NCBI RefSeq assembly: GCF_900105205.1
Contig: NZ_FNSQ01000005.1
Coordinates: forward strand, 1,488,001 to 1,552,000
Source of the DNA: Microbacterium hydrocarbonoxydans
GTDB taxonomy: Bacteria; Actinomycetota; Actinomycetes; Actinomycetales; Microbacteriaceae
Direction: 5' to 3'
Length of the DNA stretch: 64,000 nucleotides
Shown here: positions 8,856 to 16,363 of the stretch, in pieces
How positions within the stretch are numbered: position 1 is the first letter of the stretch
Layout: each line of letters begins with the position of its first letter
Notes under the pieces: generated by a model
Databases searched by the model: none
The model's input: only the letters and a program-made list of their open reading frames with translations
Told to the model about the DNA's origin: nothing
Translations under genes and position numbers: made by a program

Positions 8856-9023
8856 ATGAGCGATCCGCAGAACACGCAGGGAACCCCGGGCGCCGACGAA
8901 GAGGCCGACACGGCCTCGGGTGGCGCTCCCGACGAGTCGTCGTCGAAGAGCACGGACGAGATCATCGAGGACGAGACGACCGACGAAGACGGCAAGCCCC
9001 TCGAGAACCCTTCGGGCGGCTGA
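8856..9023 (+). CDS. Small acidic protein, unknown function
   Basis: A 55-residue protein rich in Asp, Glu, Ser and Thr, probably disordered, with an IIEDETTDEDGK core. An ATG at 8850 touches the AGAGGAG site, so the second ATG at 8856 is preferred. A TAGCGT -10-like element lies at 8816-8821. A strong terminator follows. The 180-base gap upstream (8676-8855) holds only this promoter. I do not recognise a family. Confidence 0.65.
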   Translation: MSDPQNTQGTPGADEEADTASGGAPDESSSKSTDEIIEDETTDEDGKPLENPSGG

Positions 9024-9047
9024 CTCCGCCGCGCAATCCTGAAACAG

Positions 9048-9085
9048 ACGGCCCCTGATCGACGCACGCGTCGGTCAGGGGCCGT
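9048..9085 (+). terminator. Intrinsic terminator
   Basis: The 11-base perfect stem ACGGCCCCTGA (9048-9058) pairs with 9075-9085, and CGACGC/GCGTCG extends it inward. It is followed by TTCTGC. It lies just after the small acidic protein gene. Confidence 0.75.
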
Positions 9086-9117
9086 TCTGCGAGATCAAGG
9101 CTCGCTATGGTCGAGGA

Positions 9118-9294
9118 GTGGACTTCGAAACGCAGGTCGGCCTGCTCATGATCTTGAATATCACCCTCGCTGTGCTCGGCGTGATCGTCGGATTGCTCCT
9201 GACGTATCTCGTCATCCGCCAGGGTGTCTTCCACGGACTTCGCGCGCACACGCGCTGGATCGACAGCGGCAAGGACTACAAGAAGATTCGCTGA
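9118..9294 (+). CDS. Small single-pass membrane protein
   Basis: A GTG at 9118 opens 58 residues: a short acidic N-terminus, one long hydrophobic segment (about residues 8-33) and a basic C-terminal tail ending in KDYKKIR. The topology is probably N-out/C-in. The GAGGAG just before the start overlaps the GTG, so translation may be leaderless or begin at the in-frame ATG at 9148. It converges with the next gene, whose stop lies 1 base away. The function is unknown. Confidence 0.6.
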   Translation: MDFETQVGLLMILNITLAVLGVIVGLLLTYLVIRQGVFHGLRAHTRWIDSGKDYKKIR

Positions 9295-9295
9295 C

Positions 9296-9571
9296 TCACG
9301 CCTGCCGCACGGTGAGCATGCGCCAGCCGTCCGGCACCAGCGCCTCGAGAGAGGTCATGTCGTCCGCCTCGATCTCGCGCACCCCGTCGACTCGCTTGAA
9401 GGTGCCCGTCGCCTCCATCTTGGCCTCGCCCTTGAGCATGCGCACGGGGGCCGACACGAGATCGAAGCCCGGCTGCTTATGCTGATCGAGCTCCACGAGC
9501 ACCTCCGCGAGGGTGGTGCCGATGACCTCGGCGGTACTGGACTCGACAGGGCGGATCAGGGCGTAGAGCAT
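9296..9571 (-). CDS. Conserved hypothetical protein
   Basis: A 91-residue soluble protein beginning MLYALIRPVE and ending in a VPDGWRMLTVRQA segment, with mixed alpha/beta composition. No motif is recognised. It is convergent with the small membrane protein. The codon use looks like that of the neighbours, so it is probably real. Confidence 0.6.
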   Translation of the reverse strand: MLYALIRPVESSTAEVIGTTLAEVLVELDQHKQPGFDLVSAPVRMLKGEAKMEATGTFKRVDGVREIEADDMTSLEALVPDGWRMLTVRQA

Positions 9572-9626
9572 GATCCCAGCCTAGGTCGCGGCTGGCGCGC
9601 GGCAGCCTCCCCGCTCCGCATCGCCC

Positions 9627-9974
9627 TCAACCGGCGGCCGCGTGGGCGCCGGTTGCGGCAGCAGCACTGGCAGACGCGGGGGCACTGGAAGCGGGGGTGA
9701 TCGGCGGCAGGTGCGGGATGCGGATCGGCGCGGTCGAGCGGCTGGGCGGATTGTGGAACCGCTGCAGATCGCTCAGGACGTCTTCTGCAGACATGTACGA
9801 GCTCGCCAGCGGCAGGTTCCGCAGCCACAGCACGTCGACCTCGACGGCGTCGACCTGGTAGATGCAGGCCACCGTCTGACGCGCATCGTGCGCCTCGTAC
9901 CGGCGGTCGAGGATCAGCCACTCGGTCTCCGTGACCTTGCGGAGCTCGAATCGGGGATCGGGCATCGCGGACAT
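9627..9974 (-). CDS. Hypothetical protein with Ala/Pro-rich tail
   Basis: The ATG at 9974, 8 bases after a GGAG site, gives 115 residues. Residues 1-85 look folded (RFELRKVTETEWLILDRRYE, then a segment containing VDVLWLRNLPL). The last 25 or so residues are low-complexity Ala/Pro/Ser. I do not recognise a family. Its upstream region carries the tandem palindromes at 10058-10119, which could be its operator. Confidence 0.6.
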   Translation of the reverse strand: MSAMPDPRFELRKVTETEWLILDRRYEAHDARQTVACIYQVDAVEVDVLWLRNLPLASSYMSAEDVLSDLQRFHNPPSRSTAPIRIPHLPPITPASSAPASASAAAATGAHAAAG

Positions 9975-10057
9975 CTCAACACTCCAATCAGTCCGGACCA
10001 ACATCGACTGACAGAGGAGGCACCGCGTCCTGACGGGATGATGTCCGTCCGGTCGAC

Positions 10058-10119
10058 GGGCGTCCTCTGCCCGCCAGAGTTCATCTGGCGGGCGTCCTCT
10101 GCCCGCCAGAGTTCATCTG
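10058..10119. repeat. Tandem 32-base repeat made of alternating palindromes
   Basis: Two copies of a 32-base unit (10058-10089 and 10090-10119, the second lacking its last 2 bases) contain GCCCGCCAGA at 10069-10078, its reverse complement at 10084-10093, and GCCCGCCAGA again at 10101-10110. The middle arm can therefore pair perfectly (10 bases) with either neighbour. It lies in the 292-base gap between the divergent hypothetical gene (9974) and udgX (10267). An AT-rich stretch follows (10118-10145). It may be an operator array or a switchable hairpin. Confidence 0.75.
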
Positions 10120-10266
10120 AATTATAGGAAATCCGGTATATCGGTTCAAGTGTCCCGGGCCGTTTCAGGCACGACTCTCGCGGGGCGCGCACCGAATGAA
10201 GGGGAAGATCGGTCCGGAGCGCAAGGGTCTGTGGTCGAATCCCTTCGCCGATCTAGTCTCCCTGTC

Positions 10267-10914
10267 GTGACGAGACAGCAGGAGCGCCCGGGCGCCGAAC
10301 GGTGGGTGCCGGAGGACGCAGGCGTGGGCGACCTCCGCGCGGCGTCGGAATCATGCCGCGGTTGCGAGCTCTGGCAGGACGCGACGCAGGTCGTGTTCTC
10401 GGCCGGGCATCCCGGCGCACGGCTGATGCTGGTCGGAGAGCAGCCGGGCGAGCACGAGGACCGCGTCGGAGAGCCGTTCGTGGGCCCGGCGGGACAGGTG
10501 CTGGAGGATGCCCTGGATGCAGCGGGCATCGGCCGTCGCGACGTCTACCTCACCAACGCCGTGAAGCACTTCCGCTTCGAGCCGCGGGGTAAGCGACGGA
10601 TCCACATGAAGCCGACCACTGCTCACGTCGTGGCGTGCCACCCCTGGCTGCAGGCCGAGGTCGAGGCGGTGCGGCCCCGGCTGATCGTGGCGATGGGTGC
10701 GACCGCCGCCAGGTCGGTGCTCGGACGTCCGGTCACGATCGGCGAGGAACGCGGCGTCCTGCTGGCACCGCAGGGGCTCGCCGTCGATCAGGCGCTGGTC
10801 ACCGCGCATCCGTCGAGTCTGCTGCGGATGCGGGACGCCGATGAGCGCCGAGCGGCACGCCGGGCCTTCGTGGCCGACCTCCGCGCGGCCGCGGAACTCG
10901 CCGGCGTGAGTTGA
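10267..10914 (+). CDS. udgX: UdgX-type uracil-DNA glycosylase
   Basis: A 215-residue family 4-like uracil-DNA glycosylase. Motif A is GEQPG (residues 57-61) and motif B is HPSSLLR (181-187). The loop KRRIH (109-113) is the hallmark of UdgX, in which the loop His becomes covalently linked to the abasic sugar after uracil removal (known for the M. smegmatis enzyme). Four Cys for an Fe-S cluster are expected; CRGCELW and a later CHPW are visible. The GTG at 10267 matches the family N-terminus. TAGTCT at 10254-10259 would give a leaderless mRNA. It converges head-on with the DUF72 gene with no gap. Confidence 0.88.
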   Translation: MTRQQERPGAERWVPEDAGVGDLRAASESCRGCELWQDATQVVFSAGHPGARLMLVGEQPGEHEDRVGEPFVGPAGQVLEDALDAAGIGRRDVYLTNAVKHFRFEPRGKRRIHMKPTTAHVVACHPWLQAEVEAVRPRLIVAMGATAARSVLGRPVTIGEERGVLLAPQGLAVDQALVTAHPSSLLRMRDADERRAARRAFVADLRAAAELAGVS

Positions 10915-11781
10915 TCAGCCGCCGAAGCGCTGAGCGACCGCCGCGATCAGGGCCTCGGCATCGTGCGGGGCGTGGCCGCGTGCATCGTTGTCGAAGTACA
11001 CGTACACGTCTCGCGGGCGGGCGTCGGTCGCCCCCGTCCCGTCGGCCCAGGAGGCGATGAGGTCTGCCCATTCGTCGAGCTCTGCGGCGGTGTACGCGCT
11101 GTGATAGAGCATCCGGGCACCGTGGAGTCGGATGTAGGCGAGGTCGCCGGTGAGGGCATCGAAGCGCGGCCAGCGGCCGGCGGTGTCTGCGGCGACGAGC
11201 GCGACGTCGTGCTGGCGCAGCATCCTCAGAGCGTCGGGATCGTCGAAGGTCGCCGATCGTGGCTCGAGCGCGTACTGCAACGGCGCATCCTGCTCGATCT
11301 CCGTCCAGGCGCGGCCTTCCAGGCGCTCGTCGTGGCGCTTCGCGAGCTGCTGCGCCTCGCCGGTGGTGCGGGGGAGGGAGCGGAGGAAGCTCTCCAGGAC
11401 GACGGGGTCGAACTTCTGCCGCTCCGGCAGCTGCCACAGGATCGGTCCGAGCTGAGACCCGAGGGCGAGCAGGCCCGAGGCGAAGAAGTTGGCCAGAGCC
11501 TGCTCGACATCCCGCAGGCGCAGCATGTGGCTGACGTATCGGGAGCCCTTGACCGCGAAGCAGAAATCCTCCGGCACCTCCGCACGCCACCGCCGATAGC
11601 TCTCCGGCCGCTGCAGCGAGTAGAACGAGCCGTTGATCTCGAGGGTGGGGAAGTGGGTTCCGATGTGCTCGAGCTCCCGGCGCTGGGGGAGCCCTTGAGG
11701 GTAGAAGTCGCCCCGCCAACTGGCGTACCTCCACCCCGAGACGCCGATCCTGACGCGTCTCGACTGCGGTGTCGCGGCCAT
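10915..11781 (-). CDS. DUF72 (YecE-like) protein
   Basis: A 288-residue protein of the DUF72 TIM-barrel family. The N-terminal VRIGVSGWRYASWRGDFYP, then LEINGSFYS with RPESYRRW, and late AYIRLHGA and YVYFDND are the conserved positions of YecE homologues. The biochemical role of the family is not established; a link to nucleic-acid metabolism has been suggested. The stop abuts that of udgX. Confidence 0.85.
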   Translation of the reverse strand: MAATPQSRRVRIGVSGWRYASWRGDFYPQGLPQRRELEHIGTHFPTLEINGSFYSLQRPESYRRWRAEVPEDFCFAVKGSRYVSHMLRLRDVEQALANFFASGLLALGSQLGPILWQLPERQKFDPVVLESFLRSLPRTTGEAQQLAKRHDERLEGRAWTEIEQDAPLQYALEPRSATFDDPDALRMLRQHDVALVAADTAGRWPRFDALTGDLAYIRLHGARMLYHSAYTAAELDEWADLIASWADGTGATDARPRDVYVYFDNDARGHAPHDAEALIAAVAQRFGG

Positions 11782-11874
11782 CGCTCATCCTCGTCCGGGG
11801 CTTCGCGGTCAAGCCCCTTCTCGGTGGTCGTCGATGTGGTGATCCTGGAGGTCCACATCGACGAAAGGCACTTC

Positions 11875-12078
11875 ATGTCAATGGGCAACGAGTCGAACGA
11901 TGATCTCCTCCCCGAGGCTGACGTGCAGGAACAGCAGCGTGCCGAGCAGGAGGACGTCCTCGATCCCGAGGTTCTGATCCGCGAGGGAGCGCCCGTCGAC
12001 GAGAGCGAGGCCGACCTCGCGGACGTCGCCGATCAGCAGCGCGAGGTTCCCCTCGACGATGAGCGGCGAGACGACTGA
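11875..12078 (+). CDS. Small acidic protein, unknown function
   Basis: The ATG at 11875, 6 bases after GAAAGG, gives 67 residues. It is highly acidic (DLLPEADVQEQQ, later ADLADVADQQ) and probably disordered. Small acidic proteins of this kind are common in Microbacteriaceae but not characterised. A GTCAAGCCCCT motif at 11808-11818 recurs in part upstream of two other genes in the window. Confidence 0.6.
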   Translation: MSMGNESNDDLLPEADVQEQQRAEQEDVLDPEVLIREGAPVDESEADLADVADQQREVPLDDERRDD

Positions 12079-12192
12079 TCGTCCGCGGCTCGGATGCGAG
12101 GTCCGCATCGCGCAGCTCCATGGCCGGCTCCCTTCGTCGGGATCCGACGCTAGGGTCGCGAGAGCGCACACGGACCGGGGTTGACGAGTGTC

Positions 12193-12443
12193 GCTCGGCT
12201 TGGTAGCCGACAGGAGCCGAGCGCAGTGGCCGACAGGAACCAGCCGGGTTGGTTGCCCTCCCGAGTATCCAAACCCCACTTTGGATCGCTCGAGAGGGCT
12301 CACCGTCCGTCCCGGACGGTAGGGGAGGCGGCGAAGACTTTCGCTGCTCTCACTCGACTGATATCCCCAGATGTTCAGCCGGTAGCCCCCGCTACTTTCA
12401 GCAGAATATCGCTTAACCGTCTTGTCCGCCATTTGGGGGACAA
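12193..12443 (+). ncRNA. Structured gene-free region, candidate small RNA (strand uncertain)
   Basis: The 433-base gap 12079-12511 has no supportable protein gene and its right half is visibly poorer in G+C than the flanks. It holds four hairpins: GCTCGGCT 12193-12200 with 12215-12222; a long one at 12255-12299 (6 + 4 + 7 paired bases, one mismatch, a small internal loop, a 6-base apical loop); ACCGTCCG 12302-12309 with 12313-12320; and TTGTCC 12422-12427 with 12438-12443. The 10-mer GCCGACAGGA occurs at 12206 and 12229. TTGACG at 12181 with TAGCCG 17 bases on could be a weak promoter. It matches no RNA family that I recognise. Confidence 0.3.
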
Positions 12444-12492
12444 AGAAATCTACGAATGTTTCTTCCGAGATGGGGGCTTGTCGTGAGAACGT

Positions 12493-12507
12493 CCACTCAT
12501 AGAGTGG
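12493..12507 (+). promoter_or_regulatory. Palindrome overlapping a -10 element
   Basis: CCACTC-ATA-GAGTGG is a perfect 6-base inverted repeat. It overlaps TAGAGT (12500-12505), which sits 6 bases before the ATG at 12512, the spacing expected for leaderless transcription. A repressor bound here would block the promoter (inference). Confidence 0.45.
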
Positions 12508-12511
12508 GTTC

Positions 12512-12898
12512 ATGGACAGAAAGCTCGTGCTGAACGCCCAGCTCGCCCTCCCTCGCGGACACCGCATCGAGGTGACCGAGCGTGTCGACGAGCACACCGG
12601 TGACACCGCCGTCCTCTCCCTGATCGACCTCGACACAGGGGTGCGGTACCGGCGTGCGGAGGACGCCCGTGGCGACGTCATCCGCTGGTCCGGTCGGGTC
12701 GTCGACTGCACGATCACTCTCAGCCCGAGTCTGCGCACTGTCATCACGGTCGATGCGGATGGTGACGGAGGAGCGGGGAAGGGGGCAAGAACGGCATTGC
12801 GCGGTGCGGATGCAGCGGCAGAGGCGGCGAAGGCGGAGGCCGACCGGTGGGGTGGCGGAGACCGCGAGCCCGAGCCGGAGCCCGAACGCTTCTGGTGA
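12512..12898 (+). CDS. Hypothetical protein
   Basis: A 128-residue protein. Residues 1-85 look like a beta-rich domain (LNAQLALPRGHRIEVTERV, later TLSPSLRTVITVDAD). The tail is Ala/Glu-rich and ends in repeated Glu-Pro before RFW. I do not recognise a family. No ribosome site is visible; TAGAGT 6 bases before the ATG suggests a leaderless mRNA. It converges with dnaE2, 3 bases apart. Confidence 0.65.
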   Translation: MDRKLVLNAQLALPRGHRIEVTERVDEHTGDTAVLSLIDLDTGVRYRRAEDARGDVIRWSGRVVDCTITLSPSLRTVITVDADGDGGAGKGARTALRGADAAAEAAKAEADRWGGGDREPEPEPERFW

Positions 12899-12901
12899 GA
12901 T

Positions 12902-15900
12902 TCACCGGAAGTCCCTCGATCGATGCGTGACACCGGTGCGGAGGTCTTCGAAGCCGTCAGCGAGGATGTTCACGACGCCCTCTGCCGAGCGTTCCAGGAT
13001 CCCTCGGATGATGAGTGCCGGTGAATCCCTGGCGACCCGGTGATACCTGCTCCACACCCCGGTCGAGCAGATGACGTTGATCAGTCCGCTCTCGTCCTCG
13101 AGGTTGAGGAAGGTCACCCCTGCTGCTGTCGCCGGTCGCTGACGGTGCGTCACCAGTCCAGCCACCTCGACGCGCCGACCCGTCTCATGGGTCCGCAGGT
13201 CTGCGGAGGAGAGCACTCCTCGCGCTCGGAGGGGGTCACGGAAGTGGGCCATCGGATGGTCGTCGGTCGAGACGCCCGTCGCCCAGAGGTCGGCGGAGAG
13301 TCGCTCGTAGCTGGACTGGTCGGTGAACAGGGGCGGCTGCACGGCCACCGTCGTGCCAGGGAGGAATCGCGAGCGGTCTTCGGCGGCCGCCCCTGACAGC
13401 CAGATGGCCTCCCGACGCTGCAGGCCCAGACACTCGAAGGCGCCAGCGGTCGCCAGTGCCTCGAGCTGCGCGGCCGTGGCATCCGTCCGTCTCACGAGGT
13501 CGTTCAGGTCGCGGAACGGGCCGTCCGCCTCGCGGGCCGCGACGATCCGCTCGGCCAGGGGCAGGCCGATGCCACGGACTCCGCTGAGTCCCATGCGCAC
13601 GGCGTAGCCGCCATCCCGGCGATGCGCGGACGACTCGTCCGGTGCCGCCCTGTCGAAGCGGGGAACCCTGGGCTGTTCGCGATCGCTGCAGGAGTCCCTC
13701 CCCGTCGGCCTTCGCAGTGGCGCGCCTGACAGGGGCTCCAAGGTCTCGGTCGCCCCGGAGGCGTGCAGATCGGGGCGCCGTACCTCCACCCCGTGCCGGC
13801 GCGCGTCGGCGGTCAGAGTGGATGCGGAGTAGAAGCCCATCGGCTGAGAACGCAGCAGTCCGGCGAGGAAGGCAGCGGGGTAGTGCAGCTTGAGCCACGA
13901 GCTCGCGTAGACGAGCAGGGCGAACGACAGGGAGTGCGACTCGGCGAAACCGAAGTTGGAGAACGCCTGGATCTGCGCGTAGATGCGATCGGACTGCTCA
14001 TCGGACAGCCCGCGCCTGCTCATGCCCGCGTAGAGCTTGTCGCGGACCTTCTCGATCTTCTCGAGGCCGCGCTTGGACCCCATGGCGCGTCGCAGCAGGT
14101 CGGCCTCATCGGCGGTGCAGTCGCCGATCGCCGTCGCCATCTGGATCAGCTGCTCCTGGAAGATGGGAATGCCGAGGGTGCGCTCGAGGATCGGCTTGAG
14201 ATCGTCGTGAGGGTAGGGGATCTCGAGCAGAACAGGGGCCTCGCCCCGTGCGACCCTGGCGCGGTTCTCCTCGTCGAGGGTGTCCTTGGCCATCTTGCGG
14301 CGGACGAAGGGGTGCACGGCCCCACCCTGGATGGGGCCGGGACGGATGAGCGCGATCTGGATGGCGAGGTCGTAGAACGCGCGCGGCTGCAGCCGGGGGA
14401 GCAGGCCGATCTGGGCTCGGGACTCGACCTGGAAGACGCCGATGGAGTCAGCGCGGCAGAGCATGTCGTAGACCGCCGGCTCCTCCTTCGGGAGCGTCTC
14501 GAGCGTCCACTTCTCGCCCGTGGCGTCGAGGATGAGGTCGAAGCAGTGCTGGAGGGCGGCCAGCATGCCCAGTCCCAGCAGGTCGAACTTCACCAGGCCC
14601 ATCCATGCCGCGTCGTCCTTGTCCCACTGGATGACCGTCCGGTTCTCCATGCGGGCGTGCTCGACAGGCACGACCTCGCCCACGGGTCTGGCCGTGAGCA
14701 CCATCCCGCCGGAATGGATGCCGAGGTGACGGGGCGCCTTCAACAGCTCACCCGCGTAGTCGAGGACGTTCTCGGGGATGTCGTGCTCGTCGGCGACCTC
14801 GAGGCCGGCGCTCCAGCCGTCGACCTGCCTCGACCAGGCATCCTGCTGTCCAGGGGAGAACCCCAGAGCCCTGGCCATGTCGCGCACCGCGTTCTTCGGC
14901 CGGTACTGGATGACGTTCGCCACCTGTGCGGCGCGCTCTCGCCCGTACTGCTGATAGACCCACTGGATGATCTCCTCGCGGCGATCCGAGTCGAAGTCCA
15001 CGTCGATGTCCGGCTCCTCCTGGCGGGTGGTCGCGAGGAAGCGCTCGAAGGGGAGCCGGTAGAGGATCGGGTCGACGGCGGTGATCCCCAGCAGATAGCA
15101 GACGGCGCTCGCCGCAGCAGAACCGCGGCCCTGGCAGAGGATGCCCCGCCGCTTCGCCTCGGCGACGATGCCGTGCACGATGAGGAAGTAGCCGGGGAAG
15201 TCCTTCTCGGCGATGACGTCGAGCTCGCGGCCGATCCTGCGGCGACCGTCGTCATCGAGGTCCGGGTACTTGGTCGGAACGGCCTCCCACACCAGGTGGC
15301 GCAGCCAGCTCATCGGCGTGTGTCCGTCGGGCACCTCCTGCTTCGGGAGGGCGGGGCGAGCGCGGCGGAGGGGGAAGGCGGAGGCCGCTGCGAGCTCGAG
15401 GCCATAGGAGATCGCACCGGGATGACGCCGGAACCGTGCCGCCATCTCGGCACCGCTGCGCAGGTGCGCGCCCCCGTGCGCCGGGAGCCAGCCGTCGAGC
15501 TCGTCCATGCTCCGCACGGCCCGTACCGCGGCGACCGCCTCGGCGAGGGCAGCCCGCTCGGGTACTGCGTAGTGCACGTTGTTCGTCGCCACCACGGGCA
15601 GCCGCATCCGCCTGGCGAGGTCGGCGAGGGCGTCATTGCGACGCGAGTCCTGCGGATCGCCGTGGTCGAAGAGCTCGACGGCCACGTGGTCCTGGCCGAA
15701 GAGATCGACCAGGCGGCGCAGGGGGGTCTGAGCATCGCCCGCCTCGAGACCGCGACGGACGCCGCCCTTGCGGCATCCGGTGAGGATGGTCCAGTGCCCC
15801 TCGGCCGTCGCCGCCAGCTCGTCGAGGTCGTAGACCGGGCGTCCTTTCTCGCCTCCCCGCAGATGGGCTGTCGTCATGGCACCGGAGAGCCGGTGGTATC

Positions 15901-16363
15901 CCTCGAGCCCGTCGGCGATCACGAGCAGGTGGTCGCCGATCGGGTCGGGGGATCCCCGCTGCGGTGCATCGAGGCCGAGCGAGAGCTCGGCGCCGTAGAC
16001 CGTCTGCACGCCCACCTCCATCAGCTCGGCCACCTCGGCGAAGCGGGCGGCGCCGTAGAAGCCGTCGTGGTCGGTGAGCGCGAGAGCGGTGAGGCCGAGG
16101 CGCTCGGCCTCGGCCAGGAGGTCTTCCGGAGACGACGCGCCGTCGAGGAACGAGTACGACGAATGGGCGTGCAGCTCGGCGTAGGGGACGGCATCCTCCG
16201 GCCGATGCAGCGACGTCGGAGGGGTCCTCTTGCGTCGAGTGCTGACAGGGCCGGGATCGGGGCGGATGAGCGAGGGCGTTCCTCCGGTGGGATACGGGGA
16301 CTCCTCGCCGCTGAGCGTGCGCTCCAGCTCGTTCCACGACAGGGGAGGGTTGTGCCAGCCCAT
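12902..16363 (-). CDS. dnaE2: Error-prone DNA polymerase DnaE2 (ImuC)
   Basis: 1153 residues; the ATG at 16363 overlaps the imuB stop (ATGA) behind a GAGGGGAGG site. The PHP domain begins at YAELHAHSSYSFLDG (about residue 61). The polymerase active site PDIDVDFD lies near residue 452, with fingers motifs such as SIGVFQVESRAQ, and ERTLGIPIFQEQ and FGFAESHS follow. Near the C-terminus an OB-like domain has VEVAGLVTHRQRP. DnaE2 performs mutagenic translesion synthesis with ImuA/ImuB after SOS induction. A polar insertion of some 40 residues (about bases 13610-13745), not expected in the family, lies between RPDLHASG and the AVRMGLSGVRGIG region. It is shorter than replicative DnaE and lacks the C-terminal tau-binding part. 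Confidence 0.95.
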   Translation of the reverse strand: MGWHNPPLSWNELERTLSGEESPYPTGGTPSLIRPDPGPVSTRRKRTPPTSLHRPEDAVPYAELHAHSSYSFLDGASSPEDLLAEAERLGLTALALTDHDGFYGAARFAEVAELMEVGVQTVYGAELSLGLDAPQRGSPDPIGDHLLVIADGLEGYHRLSGAMTTAHLRGGEKGRPVYDLDELAATAEGHWTILTGCRKGGVRRGLEAGDAQTPLRRLVDLFGQDHVAVELFDHGDPQDSRRNDALADLARRMRLPVVATNNVHYAVPERAALAEAVAAVRAVRSMDELDGWLPAHGGAHLRSGAEMAARFRRHPGAISYGLELAAASAFPLRRARPALPKQEVPDGHTPMSWLRHLVWEAVPTKYPDLDDDGRRRIGRELDVIAEKDFPGYFLIVHGIVAEAKRRGILCQGRGSAAASAVCYLLGITAVDPILYRLPFERFLATTRQEEPDIDVDFDSDRREEIIQWVYQQYGRERAAQVANVIQYRPKNAVRDMARALGFSPGQQDAWSRQVDGWSAGLEVADEHDIPENVLDYAGELLKAPRHLGIHSGGMVLTARPVGEVVPVEHARMENRTVIQWDKDDAAWMGLVKFDLLGLGMLAALQHCFDLILDATGEKWTLETLPKEEPAVYDMLCRADSIGVFQVESRAQIGLLPRLQPRAFYDLAIQIALIRPGPIQGGAVHPFVRRKMAKDTLDEENRARVARGEAPVLLEIPYPHDDLKPILERTLGIPIFQEQLIQMATAIGDCTADEADLLRRAMGSKRGLEKIEKVRDKLYAGMSRRGLSDEQSDRIYAQIQAFSNFGFAESHSLSFALLVYASSWLKLHYPAAFLAGLLRSQPMGFYSASTLTADARRHGVEVRRPDLHASGATETLEPLSGAPLRRPTGRDSCSDREQPRVPRFDRAAPDESSAHRRDGGYAVRMGLSGVRGIGLPLAERIVAAREADGPFRDLNDLVRRTDATAAQLEALATAGAFECLGLQRREAIWLSGAAAEDRSRFLPGTTVAVQPPLFTDQSSYERLSADLWATGVSTDDHPMAHFRDPLRARGVLSSADLRTHETGRRVEVAGLVTHRQRPATAAGVTFLNLEDESGLINVICSTGVWSRYHRVARDSPALIIRGILERSAEGVVNILADGFEDLRTGVTHRSRDFR

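Noticed and set aside
10058..10119. CRISPR array
   Set aside because: Only two directly adjoining copies, no spacers, no cas genes.
12181..12486. 101-codon open frame in the hairpin-rich gap
   Set aside because: TTG start, no ribosome site, no recognisable domain, and it covers several hairpins.
5950..12898. A phage-defence island around the HerA-like ATPase
   Set aside because: No nuclease, SIR2, toxin or integrase nearby, and the neighbours look like ordinary chromosomal genes.
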